Origin: Yeosuana aquiaggeris
Lineage (GTDB): Bacteria; Bacteroidota; Bacteroidia; Flavobacteriales; Flavobacteriaceae
Direction of reading: 5' to 3'
NCBI RefSeq assembly: GCF_044003965.1
Contig: NZ_JBAWKC010000001.1
Coordinates: 1,178,001 to 1,242,000, forward strand
Length of the DNA stretch: 64,000 nucleotides
Shown here: positions 9,162 to 17,320 of the stretch, in pieces
Layout: every line of letters starts with the position of its first letter
How positions within the stretch are numbered: position 1 is the first letter of the stretch
Notes under the pieces: generated by a model
The model's input: only the letters and a program-made list of their open reading frames with translations
Database searches by the model: none
Told to the model about the DNA's origin: nothing
Position numbers and translations under genes: made by a program

Positions 9162-9440
9162 ATGGCAAGATCATTAAAAAAAGGACCTTACGTTCATTAT
9201 AAATTAGAGAAAAAAGTAGCTGTTAATGTTGAAGCAAACAAGAAAACGGTAATCAAGACTTGGTCAAGAGCCAGTATGATTACTCCTGATTTTGTTGGAC
9301 AAACAATAGCTGTTCATAATGGCCGTCAATTTGTACCAGTGTATGTCACTGAAAACATGGTAGGTCATAAATTAGGAGAGTTTTCACCAACACGATCATT
9401 TAGAGGTCATGCAGGTGCTAAAAATAAAGGTAAAAAATAG
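9162..9440 (+). CDS. rpsS: 30S ribosomal protein S19
   Basis: 92 residues. S19 binds the 30S head together with S13 and contacts A-site tRNA and the B1a bridge. ARSLKKGPYVHYKLEKKV at the N-terminus and MVGHKLGEFSPTRSFRGHAG near the C-terminus are the family signatures. Start ATG is 3 bp after the rplB stop and rplV follows 6 bp later. Confidence 0.99.
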   Translation: MARSLKKGPYVHYKLEKKVAVNVEANKKTVIKTWSRASMITPDFVGQTIAVHNGRQFVPVYVTENMVGHKLGEFSPTRSFRGHAGAKNKGKK

Positions 9441-9446
9441 TAAGCA

Positions 9447-9854
9447 ATGGGAAGTCGTAAAAAACAAATGGCAGACGCTATTAAGGAAGGGAAAAAGCAA
9501 ATTGCTTTTGCTAAACTTAATAATTGTCCTACATCACCAAGAAAAATGCGTTTAGTAGCCGATTTAGTAAGAGGTGAACGCGTAGAAAAAGCGCTTAATA
9601 TTTTGAAATTCAATCAAAAGGAAGCTTCAGGTAAATTAGAGAAATTGTTGTTATCAGCAATTGCCAACTGGCAATCTAAAAACGAAGAAGCAAGTATTGA
9701 AGATGCTGAATTAGTAGTAACGGAGATTAGAGTTGATGGTGGCGCAATGTTAAAAAGATTACGTCCAGCACCACAAGGTCGCGCACATAGAATTAGAAAA
9801 CGTTCTAACCATGTTACATTAGTGGTTGGAGCTAACAATAACACACAAAGCTAG
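9447..9854 (+). CDS. rplV: 50S ribosomal protein L22
   Basis: 135 residues. L22 binds all domains of 23S rRNA, and its beta-hairpin lines the exit tunnel near the macrolide site. LNNCPTSPRKMRLVADLVRG and the hairpin tip MLKRLRPAPQGRAHRIRKRSNH are diagnostic. The first 20 or so residues (MGSRKKQMADAIKEGKKQIA) form an N-terminal extension compared with E. coli L22. Spacing is 6 bp from rpsS and 9 bp to rpsC. Confidence 0.98.
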   Translation: MGSRKKQMADAIKEGKKQIAFAKLNNCPTSPRKMRLVADLVRGERVEKALNILKFNQKEASGKLEKLLLSAIANWQSKNEEASIEDAELVVTEIRVDGGAMLKRLRPAPQGRAHRIRKRSNHVTLVVGANNNTQS

Positions 9855-9863
9855 GATAGAAGT

Positions 9864-10595
9864 ATGGGACAAAAAACAAATCCAATCGGAAATCGCTTAG
9901 GGATTATCAGGGGATGGGAATCTAACTGGTACGGAGGTAATGATTATGGAGATAAGCTTGCCGAAGACGATAAAATTAGAAAATACGTACATGCACGTTT
10001 ATCTAAAGCTAGTGTATCAAGAGTAATTATTGAGAGAACTTTAAAACTTGTAACCGTTACTATCACAACTGCAAGACCAGGTATTATTATCGGGAAAGGT
10101 GGTCAAGAGGTAGACAAGCTAAAAGAAGAACTTAAAAAAATTACTGGAAAAGAAGTTCAGATTAACATCTTTGAAATTAAGAGACCTGAACTAGACGCAT
10201 TTTTAGTAGCATCAAGTATCGCTCGTCAAATTGAGAATAGAATCTCTTACAGACGTGCAATAAAAATGGCAATTGCCGCTACGATGCGTATGAATGCTGA
10301 AGGAATTAAAGTTCAAATTAGTGGTCGTTTAAATGGTGCTGAAATGGCGCGATCTGAACACTATAAAGAAGGACGTATTCCTTTATCAACTTTTAGAGCC
10401 GATATTGACTATGCTTTAGTTGAGGCACACACTACTTATGGTAGATTGGGTGTAAAAGTATGGATTATGAAAGGTGAAGTATATGGTAAAAGAGAGCTTT
10501 CTCCGCTAGTTGGAATGTCCAAAAAGCAAGGAAAAAGTGGAGCAACGGGTCGTGGAGGTGCTAATAGTCCTGCAAAACCACGTCGTAGAAAGTAA
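9864..10595 (+). CDS. rpsC: 30S ribosomal protein S3
   Basis: 243 residues. S3 forms part of the mRNA entry channel and helicase activity of the 30S subunit. It begins MGQKTNPIGNRLG. The KH type II domain has the GxxG loop GKGG within ARPGIIIGKGGQEV, and the C-terminal domain has SGRLNGAEMARSE and the tail KPRRRK. The region IIRGWESNWYGGNDYGDKL after the start is a usual Bacteroidetes variant. It precedes rplP by 21 bp. Confidence 0.99.
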   Translation: MGQKTNPIGNRLGIIRGWESNWYGGNDYGDKLAEDDKIRKYVHARLSKASVSRVIIERTLKLVTVTITTARPGIIIGKGGQEVDKLKEELKKITGKEVQINIFEIKRPELDAFLVASSIARQIENRISYRRAIKMAIAATMRMNAEGIKVQISGRLNGAEMARSEHYKEGRIPLSTFRADIDYALVEAHTTYGRLGVKVWIMKGEVYGKRELSPLVGMSKKQGKSGATGRGGANSPAKPRRRK

Positions 10596-10616
10596 TTTTT
10601 TATAAAGTAAAGAAAA

Positions 10617-11036
10617 ATGTTACAGCCGAAAAGAACAAAATTTCGTAAACAACAAAAGGGACGAATGAAAGGGATCTCTCAAAGAGGTCATCAACTTTCA
10701 AACGGAACTTTTGGGATAAAATCACTAGACTCAGATTTTTTAACATCACGTCAAATTGAAGCAGCTCGTATTGCCGCTACACGTTACATGAAAAGAGAAG
10801 GGCAGCTTTGGATTAAAATATTTCCAGATAAGCCAATTACAAAGAAGCCTCTTGAAGTACGTATGGGTAAAGGTAAAGGTGCCGTTGAATATTGGGTAGC
10901 TGTTGTTAAGCCAGGAAGACTGCTTTTTGAAGTAGGAGGAGTGCCATTAGACATTGCAAAAGAAGCATTGCGTTTGGCCGCTCAAAAATTACCTGTAAAA
11001 ACTAAGTTTATAATCGCTAGAGATTACGAAGCATAA
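10617..11036 (+). CDS. rplP: 50S ribosomal protein L16
   Basis: 139 residues. L16 organises the A-site side of the 50S subunit and contacts aminoacyl-tRNA. MLQPKRTKFRKQQKGRMKG at the start and MGKGKGAVEYWVAVVKPGR in the C-terminal half are the family signatures. Full length. Positioned between rpsC (21 bp) and rpmC (13 bp). Confidence 0.99.
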   Translation: MLQPKRTKFRKQQKGRMKGISQRGHQLSNGTFGIKSLDSDFLTSRQIEAARIAATRYMKREGQLWIKIFPDKPITKKPLEVRMGKGKGAVEYWVAVVKPGRLLFEVGGVPLDIAKEALRLAAQKLPVKTKFIIARDYEA

Positions 11037-11049
11037 TTTATTTGATATT

Positions 11050-11241
11050 ATGAAACAATCAGAAATTAAAGAATTATCTGTAGCTGAGTTACAAGAGAAA
11101 CTTAGTGAAACTAGAAAGAGTTATTCAGATCTAAAATTAGCTCATGCAATATCTCCTTTAGAAAATCCAATTCAATTACGCGGTATTAGACGTACCGTAG
11201 CAAGGATTGCGACAGAATTAACTAAAAGAGAATTACAATAA
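11050..11241 (+). CDS. rpmC: 50S ribosomal protein L29
   Basis: 63 residues, two-helix protein near the tunnel exit beside L23. MKQSEIKELSVAELQEKLSETRKSY and the C-terminal RRTVARIATELTKREL are typical. The HAISPLENPIQLRGIRR segment matches the L29 pattern found in Bacteroidetes. It is 13 bp after rplP and 12 bp before rpsQ. Confidence 0.97.
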   Translation: MKQSEIKELSVAELQEKLSETRKSYSDLKLAHAISPLENPIQLRGIRRTVARIATELTKRELQ

Positions 11242-11253
11242 TTCTGCTATAAG

Positions 11254-11511
11254 ATGGAAACAAGAAATTTAAGAAAAGAACGTATAGGAGTTGTTACAAG
11301 TAACAAGATGCAAAAATCAATTGTAGTTGCAGAAGTTAAAAAAGTAAAGCATCCTATGTATGGAAAGTTCGTGTTAAAAACAAAGAAATATGTTGCACAC
11401 GACGAGACAAACGATTGTAACATTGGAGATACTGTAAAGATCATGGAAACAAGACCTTTAAGTAAATCTAAATGTTGGAGATTAGTTGAAATAATTGAAA
11501 GAGCTAAATAA
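11254..11511 (+). CDS. rpsQ: 30S ribosomal protein S17
   Basis: 85 residues, OB-fold primary binder of the 16S 5' domain. LRKERIGVVTSNKMQKSIVV, HPMYGKFVLKTKKYVAHDE and VKIMETRPLSKSKCWRLVEI are the conserved S17 blocks. It ends only 2 bp before the rplN start, which suggests coupled translation. Confidence 0.98.
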   Translation: METRNLRKERIGVVTSNKMQKSIVVAEVKKVKHPMYGKFVLKTKKYVAHDETNDCNIGDTVKIMETRPLSKSKCWRLVEIIERAK

Positions 11512-11513
11512 TT

Positions 11514-11882
11514 ATGTTACAGCAAGAATCAAGATTAAAAGTAGCAGACAACACTGGAGCGAAGGAAGTTTTAACTATCCGTGTTCTAGGTGGTACTAAA
11601 AGAAGATACGCTTCTGTAGGAGACAAAATTGTTGTTTCAGTTAAAGACGCAACACCTAATGGAAACATTAAAAAGGGTGCTGTTTCAACTGCAGTTGTTG
11701 TACGTACAACAAAAGAGGTAAGAAGACCAGACGGATCATATATTAGATTCGATGATAATGCTTGTGTCCTTTTAAATCCGCAAGGAGAAATGAGAGGAAC
11801 ACGTGTATTCGGTCCGGTTGCTAGAGAACTTCGTGATAAACAATTCATGAAAATTGTATCATTAGCACCTGAAGTGCTTTAA
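11514..11882 (+). CDS. rplN: 50S ribosomal protein L14
   Basis: 122 residues, normal length. L14 sits at the subunit interface and contacts L19 and the B8 bridge; it is also the docking point for the silencing factor RsfS. MLQQESRLKVADNTGAKEVL and the signature AVVVRTTKEVRRPDGSYIRFDDNA are diagnostic. Its TAA overlaps the first possible start of rplX by one base. Confidence 0.99.
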   Translation: MLQQESRLKVADNTGAKEVLTIRVLGGTKRRYASVGDKIVVSVKDATPNGNIKKGAVSTAVVVRTTKEVRRPDGSYIRFDDNACVLLNPQGEMRGTRVFGPVARELRDKQFMKIVSLAPEVL

Positions 11883-12205
11883 TGAATTATAAGATGACAA
11901 AGCTTAAAATAAAATCAGGAGATACCGTAAAAGTAATTGCTGGAGATCACAAAGGATCAGAAGGTAAAGTACAAAAGGTATTGTTAGATAAGAATAAAGC
12001 GATCGTTGAAGGTATTAATGTTGTGAAAAAGCATACTAAGCCAAGTGCTAAGAACCCTCAAGGTGGAATCGTAGAAAAAGAAGCGCCTATTCATATTTCT
12101 AACTTATCATTGTTAACTGCAAAAGGTGAAGCAACTAGAGTTGGATTTAAAATGGAAGGCGATAAGAAAGTAAGATTCTCTAAAAAATCTAATGAAGTAA
12201 TATAG
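11882..12205 (+). CDS. rplX: 50S ribosomal protein L24
   Basis: 107 residues from the ATG overlapping the rplN stop. The conserved protein starts at the fourth residue (MTKLKIKSGDTVKVIAG), so the internal ATG at 11894 is an equally good start and would give 104 residues. L24 has a KOW motif (SGDTVKVIAGDHKGSEGKV) and initiates 50S assembly near the tunnel exit. The KPSAKNPQGGIVEKEAPIH segment is typical. It precedes rplE by 2 bp. Confidence 0.97.
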   Translation: MNYKMTKLKIKSGDTVKVIAGDHKGSEGKVQKVLLDKNKAIVEGINVVKKHTKPSAKNPQGGIVEKEAPIHISNLSLLTAKGEATRVGFKMEGDKKVRFSKKSNEVI

Positions 12206-12207
12206 TT

Positions 12208-12759
12208 ATGGCATATACACCTAGACTTAAAGAAGAGTATAAAAGCAAAGTAATTGCTGCTCTTACAGACGAATTTGGATATAAGAATGTAATGCAAGTT
12301 CCAAAGCTTAAGAAGATAGTAATATCTAAAGGCGTTGGGGCAGCAGTTGCAGACAAAAAGTTAGTTGACTACGCTGTGGAAGAACTAACGACTATATCAG
12401 GACAAAAAGCTATTTCAACGATCTCGAAAAAAGACGTTGCATCATTCAAATTACGTAAGGGTATGCCAATTGGGGCAAAAGTAACTTTACGTGGTGAAAG
12501 AATGTATGAGTTTTTAGATCGTTTAGTAACTTCTGCATTACCGCGTGTAAGAGATTTTAACGGAATAAAAGCAACTGGATTTGACGGAAGAGGTAACTAC
12601 AATTTAGGAGTTACTGAACAAATTATTTTTCCAGAGATTAATATTGATAAAGTTAATAAAATCTCAGGTATGGATATTACATTTGTAACTTCTGCAGAAA
12701 CAGATAAAGAAGCAAAATCATTATTAACAGAATTAGGATTACCTTTTCAAAAGAACTAA
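12208..12759 (+). CDS. rplE: 50S ribosomal protein L5
   Basis: 183 residues. L5 binds 5S rRNA and forms the B1b bridge with S13. PRLKEEYKSKVIAALTDEFGYKNVMQVPKLKKIVISKG at the start and GRGNYNLGVTEQIIFPEI in the C-terminal half identify it. Full length with the usual RDFNGI motif. It sits 2 bp after rplX and 3 bp before rpsN. Confidence 0.99.
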   Translation: MAYTPRLKEEYKSKVIAALTDEFGYKNVMQVPKLKKIVISKGVGAAVADKKLVDYAVEELTTISGQKAISTISKKDVASFKLRKGMPIGAKVTLRGERMYEFLDRLVTSALPRVRDFNGIKATGFDGRGNYNLGVTEQIIFPEINIDKVNKISGMDITFVTSAETDKEAKSLLTELGLPFQKN

Positions 12760-12762
12760 GAT

Positions 12763-13032
12763 ATGGCTAAAGAATCAATGAAAGCCCGTGAGGTAAAAAG
12801 AGCTAAAACAGTAGCTAAGTATGCTGAAAAGCGCAAAGCTTTAAAAGAAGCTGGCGATTATGAAGCATTACAAAAGTTGCCAAAAAATGCTTCTCCTGTT
12901 CGCATGCATAATAGATGTAAATTAACTGGAAGACCAAAAGGATATATTAGAGATTTTGGAATTTCACGTGTAACCTTTAGAGAAATGGCCAATCAAGGTC
13001 TTATCCCTGGAGTTAGAAAAGCAAGTTGGTAA
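12763..13032 (+). CDS. rpsN: 30S ribosomal protein S14, long zinc-free type
   Basis: 89 residues, the long S14 form. The C-terminal block VRMHNRCKLTGRPKGYIRDFGISR is diagnostic. The protein has a single cysteine and lacks the CxxC pairs of the short zinc-binding S14, so it should not need zinc. A 68-bp spacer with a hairpin separates it from rpsH. Confidence 0.98.
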   Translation: MAKESMKAREVKRAKTVAKYAEKRKALKEAGDYEALQKLPKNASPVRMHNRCKLTGRPKGYIRDFGISRVTFREMANQGLIPGVRKASW

Positions 13033-13056
13033 TATTATTTAAATAATCAGATTTAA

Positions 13057-13078
13057 GGTTCAACACTAGTTGAAAACC
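13057..13078 (+). promoter_or_regulatory. Hairpin in the rpsN-rpsH spacer
   Basis: GGTTCAAC pairs with GTTGAAAACC around an ACTA loop, with two unpaired A residues on the right arm. It lies 22 bp before the rpsH start, in one of the few spacers over 60 bp in this array. S8 is the translational repressor of the spc operon in enterobacteria, so a role in S8 control is possible but unproven. Confidence 0.35.
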
Positions 13079-13100
13079 AAAATCACAAAATCAATTCATT

Positions 13101-13499
13101 ATGTATACAGATCCAATTGCGGATTATTTGACAAGAATTAGAAATGCAGTGAGTGCAAACCACAGAGTGGTTGAGATACCTGCTTCTAATTTAAAAAAGG
13201 ACATCACAAAAATATTATTCGAACAAGGATATATTTTAAGCTACAAGTTTGATGATTCTGGGGTACAAGGAACAATTAAAATTGCTCTTAAGTACAATAA
13301 GGAAACAAAAGAACCTGTAATTAAGAAAATCGAAAGAATAAGTAAACCAGGTTTACGTAAATACGCAAGTTCAAAAGAATTACCTAGAATTCTTAATGGT
13401 CTTGGAATTGCCATCGTTTCTACTTCTCATGGAGTAATGACTGGTAAGCAAGCCAAAAGAGACAATGTAGGTGGTGAAGTATTGTGTTACGTTTACTAA
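13101..13499 (+). CDS. rpsH: 30S ribosomal protein S8
   Basis: 132 residues. S8 binds the central domain of 16S rRNA, and in E. coli it represses the spc operon. TDPIADYLTRIRNAVSANHRVVEIPAS and the C-terminal STSHGVMTGKQAKRDNVGGEVLCYVY are the family signatures. The 68-bp spacer ahead of it carries a hairpin at 13057-13078. Confidence 0.99.
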   Translation: MYTDPIADYLTRIRNAVSANHRVVEIPASNLKKDITKILFEQGYILSYKFDDSGVQGTIKIALKYNKETKEPVIKKIERISKPGLRKYASSKELPRILNGLGIAIVSTSHGVMTGKQAKRDNVGGEVLCYVY

Positions 13500-13510
13500 A
13501 AAAATAAGAA

Positions 13511-14053
13511 ATGTCAAGAATAGGTAATAATCCAGTAGTAATTCCAAACGGCGTTACAGTTGATATAAAAGACGGAATAGTTACAGTAAAAGGAAAATTG
13601 GGAGAATTAACTCAAAATTTTGATTCTGTAGATATTAAAGTTGAAGATGGAAATGTTTTAGTTACGCGTTCTTCTGACACTAAAGATCAAAAAGCAAAAC
13701 ACGGTCTGTATAGATCATTAATGCGTAACATGATTGAAGGTGTTTCAAAAGGATGGACTAAAGAATTAGAATTAGTAGGTGTAGGATATAGAGCTAGTAA
13801 CCAGGGTCAAACCCTTGAATTAGCTTTAGGATTTTCTCATAATATTGTAATGAGTTTAGCTCCAGAAGTTAAAGTAGAAGCAGTAAATGAGAAAGGTAAA
13901 AACCCTATCATTAAATTAACGTCACATGACAAACAACTTGTAGGACAGATTGCTGCAAAAATCCGTGGTTTTAGAAAACCGGAACCTTACAAAGGAAAAG
14001 GAATTAAGTTTGTTGGTGAGGTATTAAGAAGAAAAGCAGGTAAATCAGCGTAA
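13511..14053 (+). CDS. rplF: 50S ribosomal protein L6
   Basis: 180 residues, two tandem L6 domains. L6 lies near the sarcin-ricin loop and the factor-binding site. SRIGNNPVVIPNGVTV at the start and the second-domain signature VGQIAAKIRGFRKPEPYKGKGI are diagnostic. It is 11 bp after rpsH and 10 bp before rplR. Confidence 0.99.
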   Translation: MSRIGNNPVVIPNGVTVDIKDGIVTVKGKLGELTQNFDSVDIKVEDGNVLVTRSSDTKDQKAKHGLYRSLMRNMIEGVSKGWTKELELVGVGYRASNQGQTLELALGFSHNIVMSLAPEVKVEAVNEKGKNPIIKLTSHDKQLVGQIAAKIRGFRKPEPYKGKGIKFVGEVLRRKAGKSA

Positions 14054-14063
14054 TAAGTAAGTT

Positions 14064-14420
14064 ATGGCATTGACAAAATACGAAAGAAGAATAAGAATTA
14101 AAAGCAGAATTCGTAAGATAGTTTCTGGAACGGAAGCTAAACCTAGATTATCTGTTTTTAGAAGTAATAAAGAAATTTATGCTCAAATAGTAGATGATGT
14201 GACTGGTAAAACTATCAGTGCAGCATCTTCAAGAGATAAAGATATTAGTTCTGCAAAAGCTAATAAGACTGAGATTGCCACTTTAGTAGGTAAATCTGTA
14301 GCACAAAAAGCTTTAAAAGCAGGTGTAGAAACCATCGCTTTTGATAGAGGTGGATATTTATATCATGGTAGAGTAAAATCATTAGCTGAAGGAGCTAGAG
14401 AAGCAGGACTTAAATTCTAA
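14064..14420 (+). CDS. rplR: 50S ribosomal protein L18
   Basis: 118 residues. L18 binds 5S rRNA together with L5. The basic N-terminus with RRIRIKSRIRKIVSGTEAKPRLSVFRSNKEIYAQIVDD and the C-terminal FDRGGYLYHGRVKSLAEGAREAGLKF identify it. Full length, 6 bp before rpsE. Confidence 0.99.
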   Translation: MALTKYERRIRIKSRIRKIVSGTEAKPRLSVFRSNKEIYAQIVDDVTGKTISAASSRDKDISSAKANKTEIATLVGKSVAQKALKAGVETIAFDRGGYLYHGRVKSLAEGAREAGLKF

Positions 14421-14426
14421 GAAATT

Positions 14427-14951
14427 ATGTATCGAAAATACAAAAGCGCAGAGTTAGTAAAACCAGGTGGATTGGATCTTAAAGATCGTTTAGTTGGTGT
14501 ACAAAGAGTTACAAAAGTAACAAAAGGTGGTAGAGCATTCGGTTTTTCAGCAATTGTAGTGGTTGGTGATGAAGCGGGTGTTGTAGGTCAGGGTTTAGGA
14601 AAATCAAAAGATGTAGCGAGTGCTATTGCAAAAGCTATTGAAGATGCTAAGAAAAACCTTGTAAGAATTCCTATTAAAAAAGGAACTTTACCACATGAGC
14701 AAAAAGGTAAATATGGTGGAGCAAGAGTAAATATTATTCCTGCAGCTGCTGGTACCGGAGTTATTGCTGGTGGAGCGGTTAGAACAGTTCTTGAAGCGGT
14801 TGGAGTACATGATGTATTATCAAAATCTCAAGGTTCATCAAACCCTCATAATGTGGTTAAAGCAACATTTGATGCTTTATTGCAACTGAGAGATGCCAGA
14901 AGAATAGCTTCAGATAGAGGAATTTCACTTGAAAAGGTTTTTAACGCATAA
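14427..14951 (+). CDS. rpsE: 30S ribosomal protein S5
   Basis: 174 residues. S5 forms part of the mRNA entry tunnel and affects decoding fidelity. The dsRNA-binding-like N-domain has DRLVGVQRVTKVTKGGRAFGFSAIVVVGD, and the C-domain has GTGVIAGGAVRTVLEAVGVHDVLSKS. The N-terminus is short compared with many Bacteroidetes relatives but complete. It precedes rpmD by 11 bp. Confidence 0.99.
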   Translation: MYRKYKSAELVKPGGLDLKDRLVGVQRVTKVTKGGRAFGFSAIVVVGDEAGVVGQGLGKSKDVASAIAKAIEDAKKNLVRIPIKKGTLPHEQKGKYGGARVNIIPAAAGTGVIAGGAVRTVLEAVGVHDVLSKSQGSSNPHNVVKATFDALLQLRDARRIASDRGISLEKVFNA

Positions 14952-14962
14952 TCACGATAGAG

Positions 14963-15145
14963 ATGGCAAAAATTAAAGTAAAAAAAGTTAAAAGCGCAAT
15001 CAATCGTACTTTAAGACAAAAAAGAATTTTAGAATCTTTGGGTCTTAGAAAAATTGGTCAAGTAGTAGAGCACGACGCTACATCAAGTATTCTTGGTATG
15101 GTAAGTAAAGTAAATCACTTAGTTTCTGTTGAAGAAATTAAATAA
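14963..15145 (+). CDS. rpmD: 50S ribosomal protein L30
   Basis: 60 residues, the small bacterial L30. IKVKKVKSAINRTLRQKRILESLGLRKIGQVVEHDATSSILGMV covers the whole conserved fold; the GLRKIGQVVEH block is diagnostic. It is 11 bp after rpsE and 12 bp before rplO. Confidence 0.97.
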   Translation: MAKIKVKKVKSAINRTLRQKRILESLGLRKIGQVVEHDATSSILGMVSKVNHLVSVEEIK

Positions 15146-15157
15146 TAAAATACTGAA

Positions 15158-15610
15158 ATGGATTTAAGTAATTTAAAACCTGCAGAAGGTTCAGTTAAAA
15201 ATCAAGGAAAAAGAATTGGTAGAGGACAAGGTTCTGGTAAAGGTGGGACCGCTACAAGAGGCCACAAAGGAGCCAAATCTCGTTCTGGTTATTCTAAGAA
15301 AATAGGTTTTGAAGGTGGGCAAATGCCACTTCAAAGACGTGTTCCTAAATTTGGTTTTACAAATATTAATCGTAAAGAATATCAAGGAATTAATTTAGAT
15401 ACTCTGCAACAATTAGTAGATGATAAGAAAATAAAAGATACAGTAGATTTAGATACCTTATTCTTAAACAGATTAACTACTAAAAATGATTTAGTAAAAA
15501 TCATGGGAAGAGGAGAATTAAAAGCTAAATTAAAAGTGTCTGCTCATAAGTTTACGGCTACAGCGAAAGCTGCAATTGAGGCTGCGGGTGGTGAAGCTGT
15601 AACTTTATAA
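15158..15610 (+). CDS. rplO: 50S ribosomal protein L15
   Basis: 150 residues. L15 is a late 50S assembly protein. MDLSNLKPAEGS, the glycine- and arginine-rich RIGRGQGSGKGGTATRGHKGAKSRSGYSKKIGFEGGQMPLQRRVPKFGF and the C-terminal translation-like domain ending AAGGEAVTL identify it. It is 15 bp before secY, the standard spc order. Confidence 0.99.
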   Translation: MDLSNLKPAEGSVKNQGKRIGRGQGSGKGGTATRGHKGAKSRSGYSKKIGFEGGQMPLQRRVPKFGFTNINRKEYQGINLDTLQQLVDDKKIKDTVDLDTLFLNRLTTKNDLVKIMGRGELKAKLKVSAHKFTATAKAAIEAAGGEAVTL

Positions 15611-15625
15611 GATCTTATTAAGTAT

Positions 15626-16972
15626 ATGAAATTTATAGAATCAATAAAGAATGTTTGGAAAATAGAGGAACTGAGAAATCGTATCGTAGTAACACTTGGA
15701 TTATTATTAGTGTATCGATTTGGAGCTCAGGTAACCTTGCCAGGTATTGATGCCGCTCAACTAGGTGGTTTATCAGATAGTACTGATTCAGGATTACTTG
15801 GACTTTTAAATGCTTTTACAGGTGGCGCTTTTGCTAATGCCTCTGTATTTGCTCTTGGTATCATGCCTTACATTTCAGCTTCTATTGTAGTACAGTTAAT
15901 GGGAATAGCAATTCCTTATTTACAAAAGCTACAAAAAGAAGGGGCAAGTGGTCAAAAGAAAATAAACCAAATTACACGATGGTTAACTATTGCAATCTGT
16001 TTGTTACAAGCACCAGGTTACTTGGCTAGTCTACCGGCATTAGGAATTCCTCAAAGCGCCTTTCTTTTAGGAAGTGGTCCTTTGTTTTATTTCTCTTCAG
16101 TAACAATTTTAGTAACAGGCTGTATATTCGCCATGTGGTTAGGAGAAAAGATTACTGATAAAGGTATTGGAAATGGTATTTCATTATTAATTATGGTGGG
16201 TATTATTGCGAGAATGCCAGGTGCATTTATACAAAATGCTGCTAACAGATTGGAAGGTAATAATGTCATGCTTATTCTTTTTGAATTAGTTATTTGGTTT
16301 GTAATTATTTTAGCGTCAATACTATTAGTATTAGCAGTAAGAAAAATTGCTGTTCAATATGCTAGACGTACGGCTGCCGGAAGTTATGAAAAAAATGTGA
16401 TGGCTGGTTCAAGACAATACATTCCTTTAAAACTGAATGCTTCTGGAGTTATGCCAATCATCTTTGCACAAGCAATTATGTTTGTACCTGGTTTAATTGG
16501 TGGTTCGTCTTTCTTAAAAGATACTGCTACGGGTGCATGGATGCAAACTCAATTTTCTGATATTTTTGGATTTTGGTATAATGTAGTATTCGCTTTATTA
16601 ATTATTGTATTTACCTATTTCTATACAGCAATTACGGTACCAACAAACAAAATGGCAGATGACTTAAAACGTAGCGGAGGTTTTATTCCTGGTATTAGAC
16701 CTGGATCTGAAACTTCTGAATATTTAGATAAAATAATGTCGCAGATAACCTTACCGGGATCTATATTTTTGGCTTTAATTGCTGTGTTCCCAGCTTTTAT
16801 TGTAAAACTTATGAATGTACAACAAGGTTGGGCGCTATTCTTTGGTGGAACATCATTAATTATTATGGTGGGTGTGGCCATTGATACTATGCAACAGGTA
16901 AATTCTTACTTGTTAAATAGACATTATGATGGCTTGATGAAAACTGGTAAAAATAGAAAAGCGTTAGCTTAA
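15626..16972 (+). CDS. secY: Preprotein translocase subunit SecY
   Basis: 448 residues, inner-membrane channel of the Sec translocon with ten hydrophobic segments. Signatures include the N-terminal RIVVTLGLLLVYRFGAQVTLPGID, the plug-region GGAFANASVFALGIMPYISASIVVQLM and the cytosolic loop SGGFIPGIRPGSETSEYLDKI. Length is normal. It lies between rplO (15 bp) and infA (9 bp); the adk and map genes that often follow secY are absent. Confidence 0.99.
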   Translation: MKFIESIKNVWKIEELRNRIVVTLGLLLVYRFGAQVTLPGIDAAQLGGLSDSTDSGLLGLLNAFTGGAFANASVFALGIMPYISASIVVQLMGIAIPYLQKLQKEGASGQKKINQITRWLTIAICLLQAPGYLASLPALGIPQSAFLLGSGPLFYFSSVTILVTGCIFAMWLGEKITDKGIGNGISLLIMVGIIARMPGAFIQNAANRLEGNNVMLILFELVIWFVIILASILLVLAVRKIAVQYARRTAAGSYEKNVMAGSRQYIPLKLNASGVMPIIFAQAIMFVPGLIGGSSFLKDTATGAWMQTQFSDIFGFWYNVVFALLIIVFTYFYTAITVPTNKMADDLKRSGGFIPGIRPGSETSEYLDKIMSQITLPGSIFLALIAVFPAFIVKLMNVQQGWALFFGGTSLIIMVGVAIDTMQQVNSYLLNRHYDGLMKTGKNRKALA

Positions 16973-16981
16973 TAATATACC

Positions 16982-17197
16982 ATGGCAAAACAAGCAGCAA
17001 TAGAGCAGGACGGAACCATAATAGAGGCATTATCAAATGCTATGTTTCGTGTTGAATTAGAAAACGGTCATATTGTGACGGCGCATATTTCTGGTAAGAT
17101 GCGTATGCATTATATCAAATTATTACCAGGAGACAAAGTAAAATTAGAAATGAGTCCTTATGATTTATCAAAGGCTCGAATAACTTATAGATACTAA
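16982..17197 (+). CDS. infA: Translation initiation factor IF-1
   Basis: 71 residues, OB-fold factor that binds the 30S A site during initiation. AKQAAIEQDGTIIEALSNAMFRVELENGH and MRMHYIKLLPGDKVKLEMSPYDLSKARITYRY cover the entire S1-like domain. It follows secY by 9 bp and is followed 4 bp later by rpmJ. Confidence 0.99.
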   Translation: MAKQAAIEQDGTIIEALSNAMFRVELENGHIVTAHISGKMRMHYIKLLPGDKVKLEMSPYDLSKARITYRY

Positions 17198-17201
17198 TAC
17201 G

Positions 17202-17318
17202 ATGAAAGTAAGAGCATCAGTAAAAAAAAGAAGTGCAGATTGTATAATCGTGCGTAGAAAAGGTAGACTTTACGTAATTAACAAAAAGAATCCTAGATTC
17301 AAACAAAGACAAGGGTAG
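17202..17318 (+). CDS. rpmJ: 50S ribosomal protein L36, zinc-free type
   Basis: 38 residues from the ATG at 17202 to the TAG at 17316-17318. The start MKVRASVKKRSADC and end PRFKQRQG are the L36 signatures. The zinc ribbon of the canonical form (three Cys and a His) is lost: only C14 remains, and the other positions are S, N and F. This is the C-minus L36 type, which should not need zinc. The gene fills the space between infA (4 bp) and rpsM (2 bp), as in most bacteria. Confidence 0.97.
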   Translation: MKVRASVKKRSADCIIVRRKGRLYVINKKNPRFKQRQG

Positions 17319-17320
17319 TT

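Noticed and set aside
11504..11848. 114-codon minus-strand frame over rplN
   Set aside because: Antisense shadow of a universally conserved ribosomal gene.
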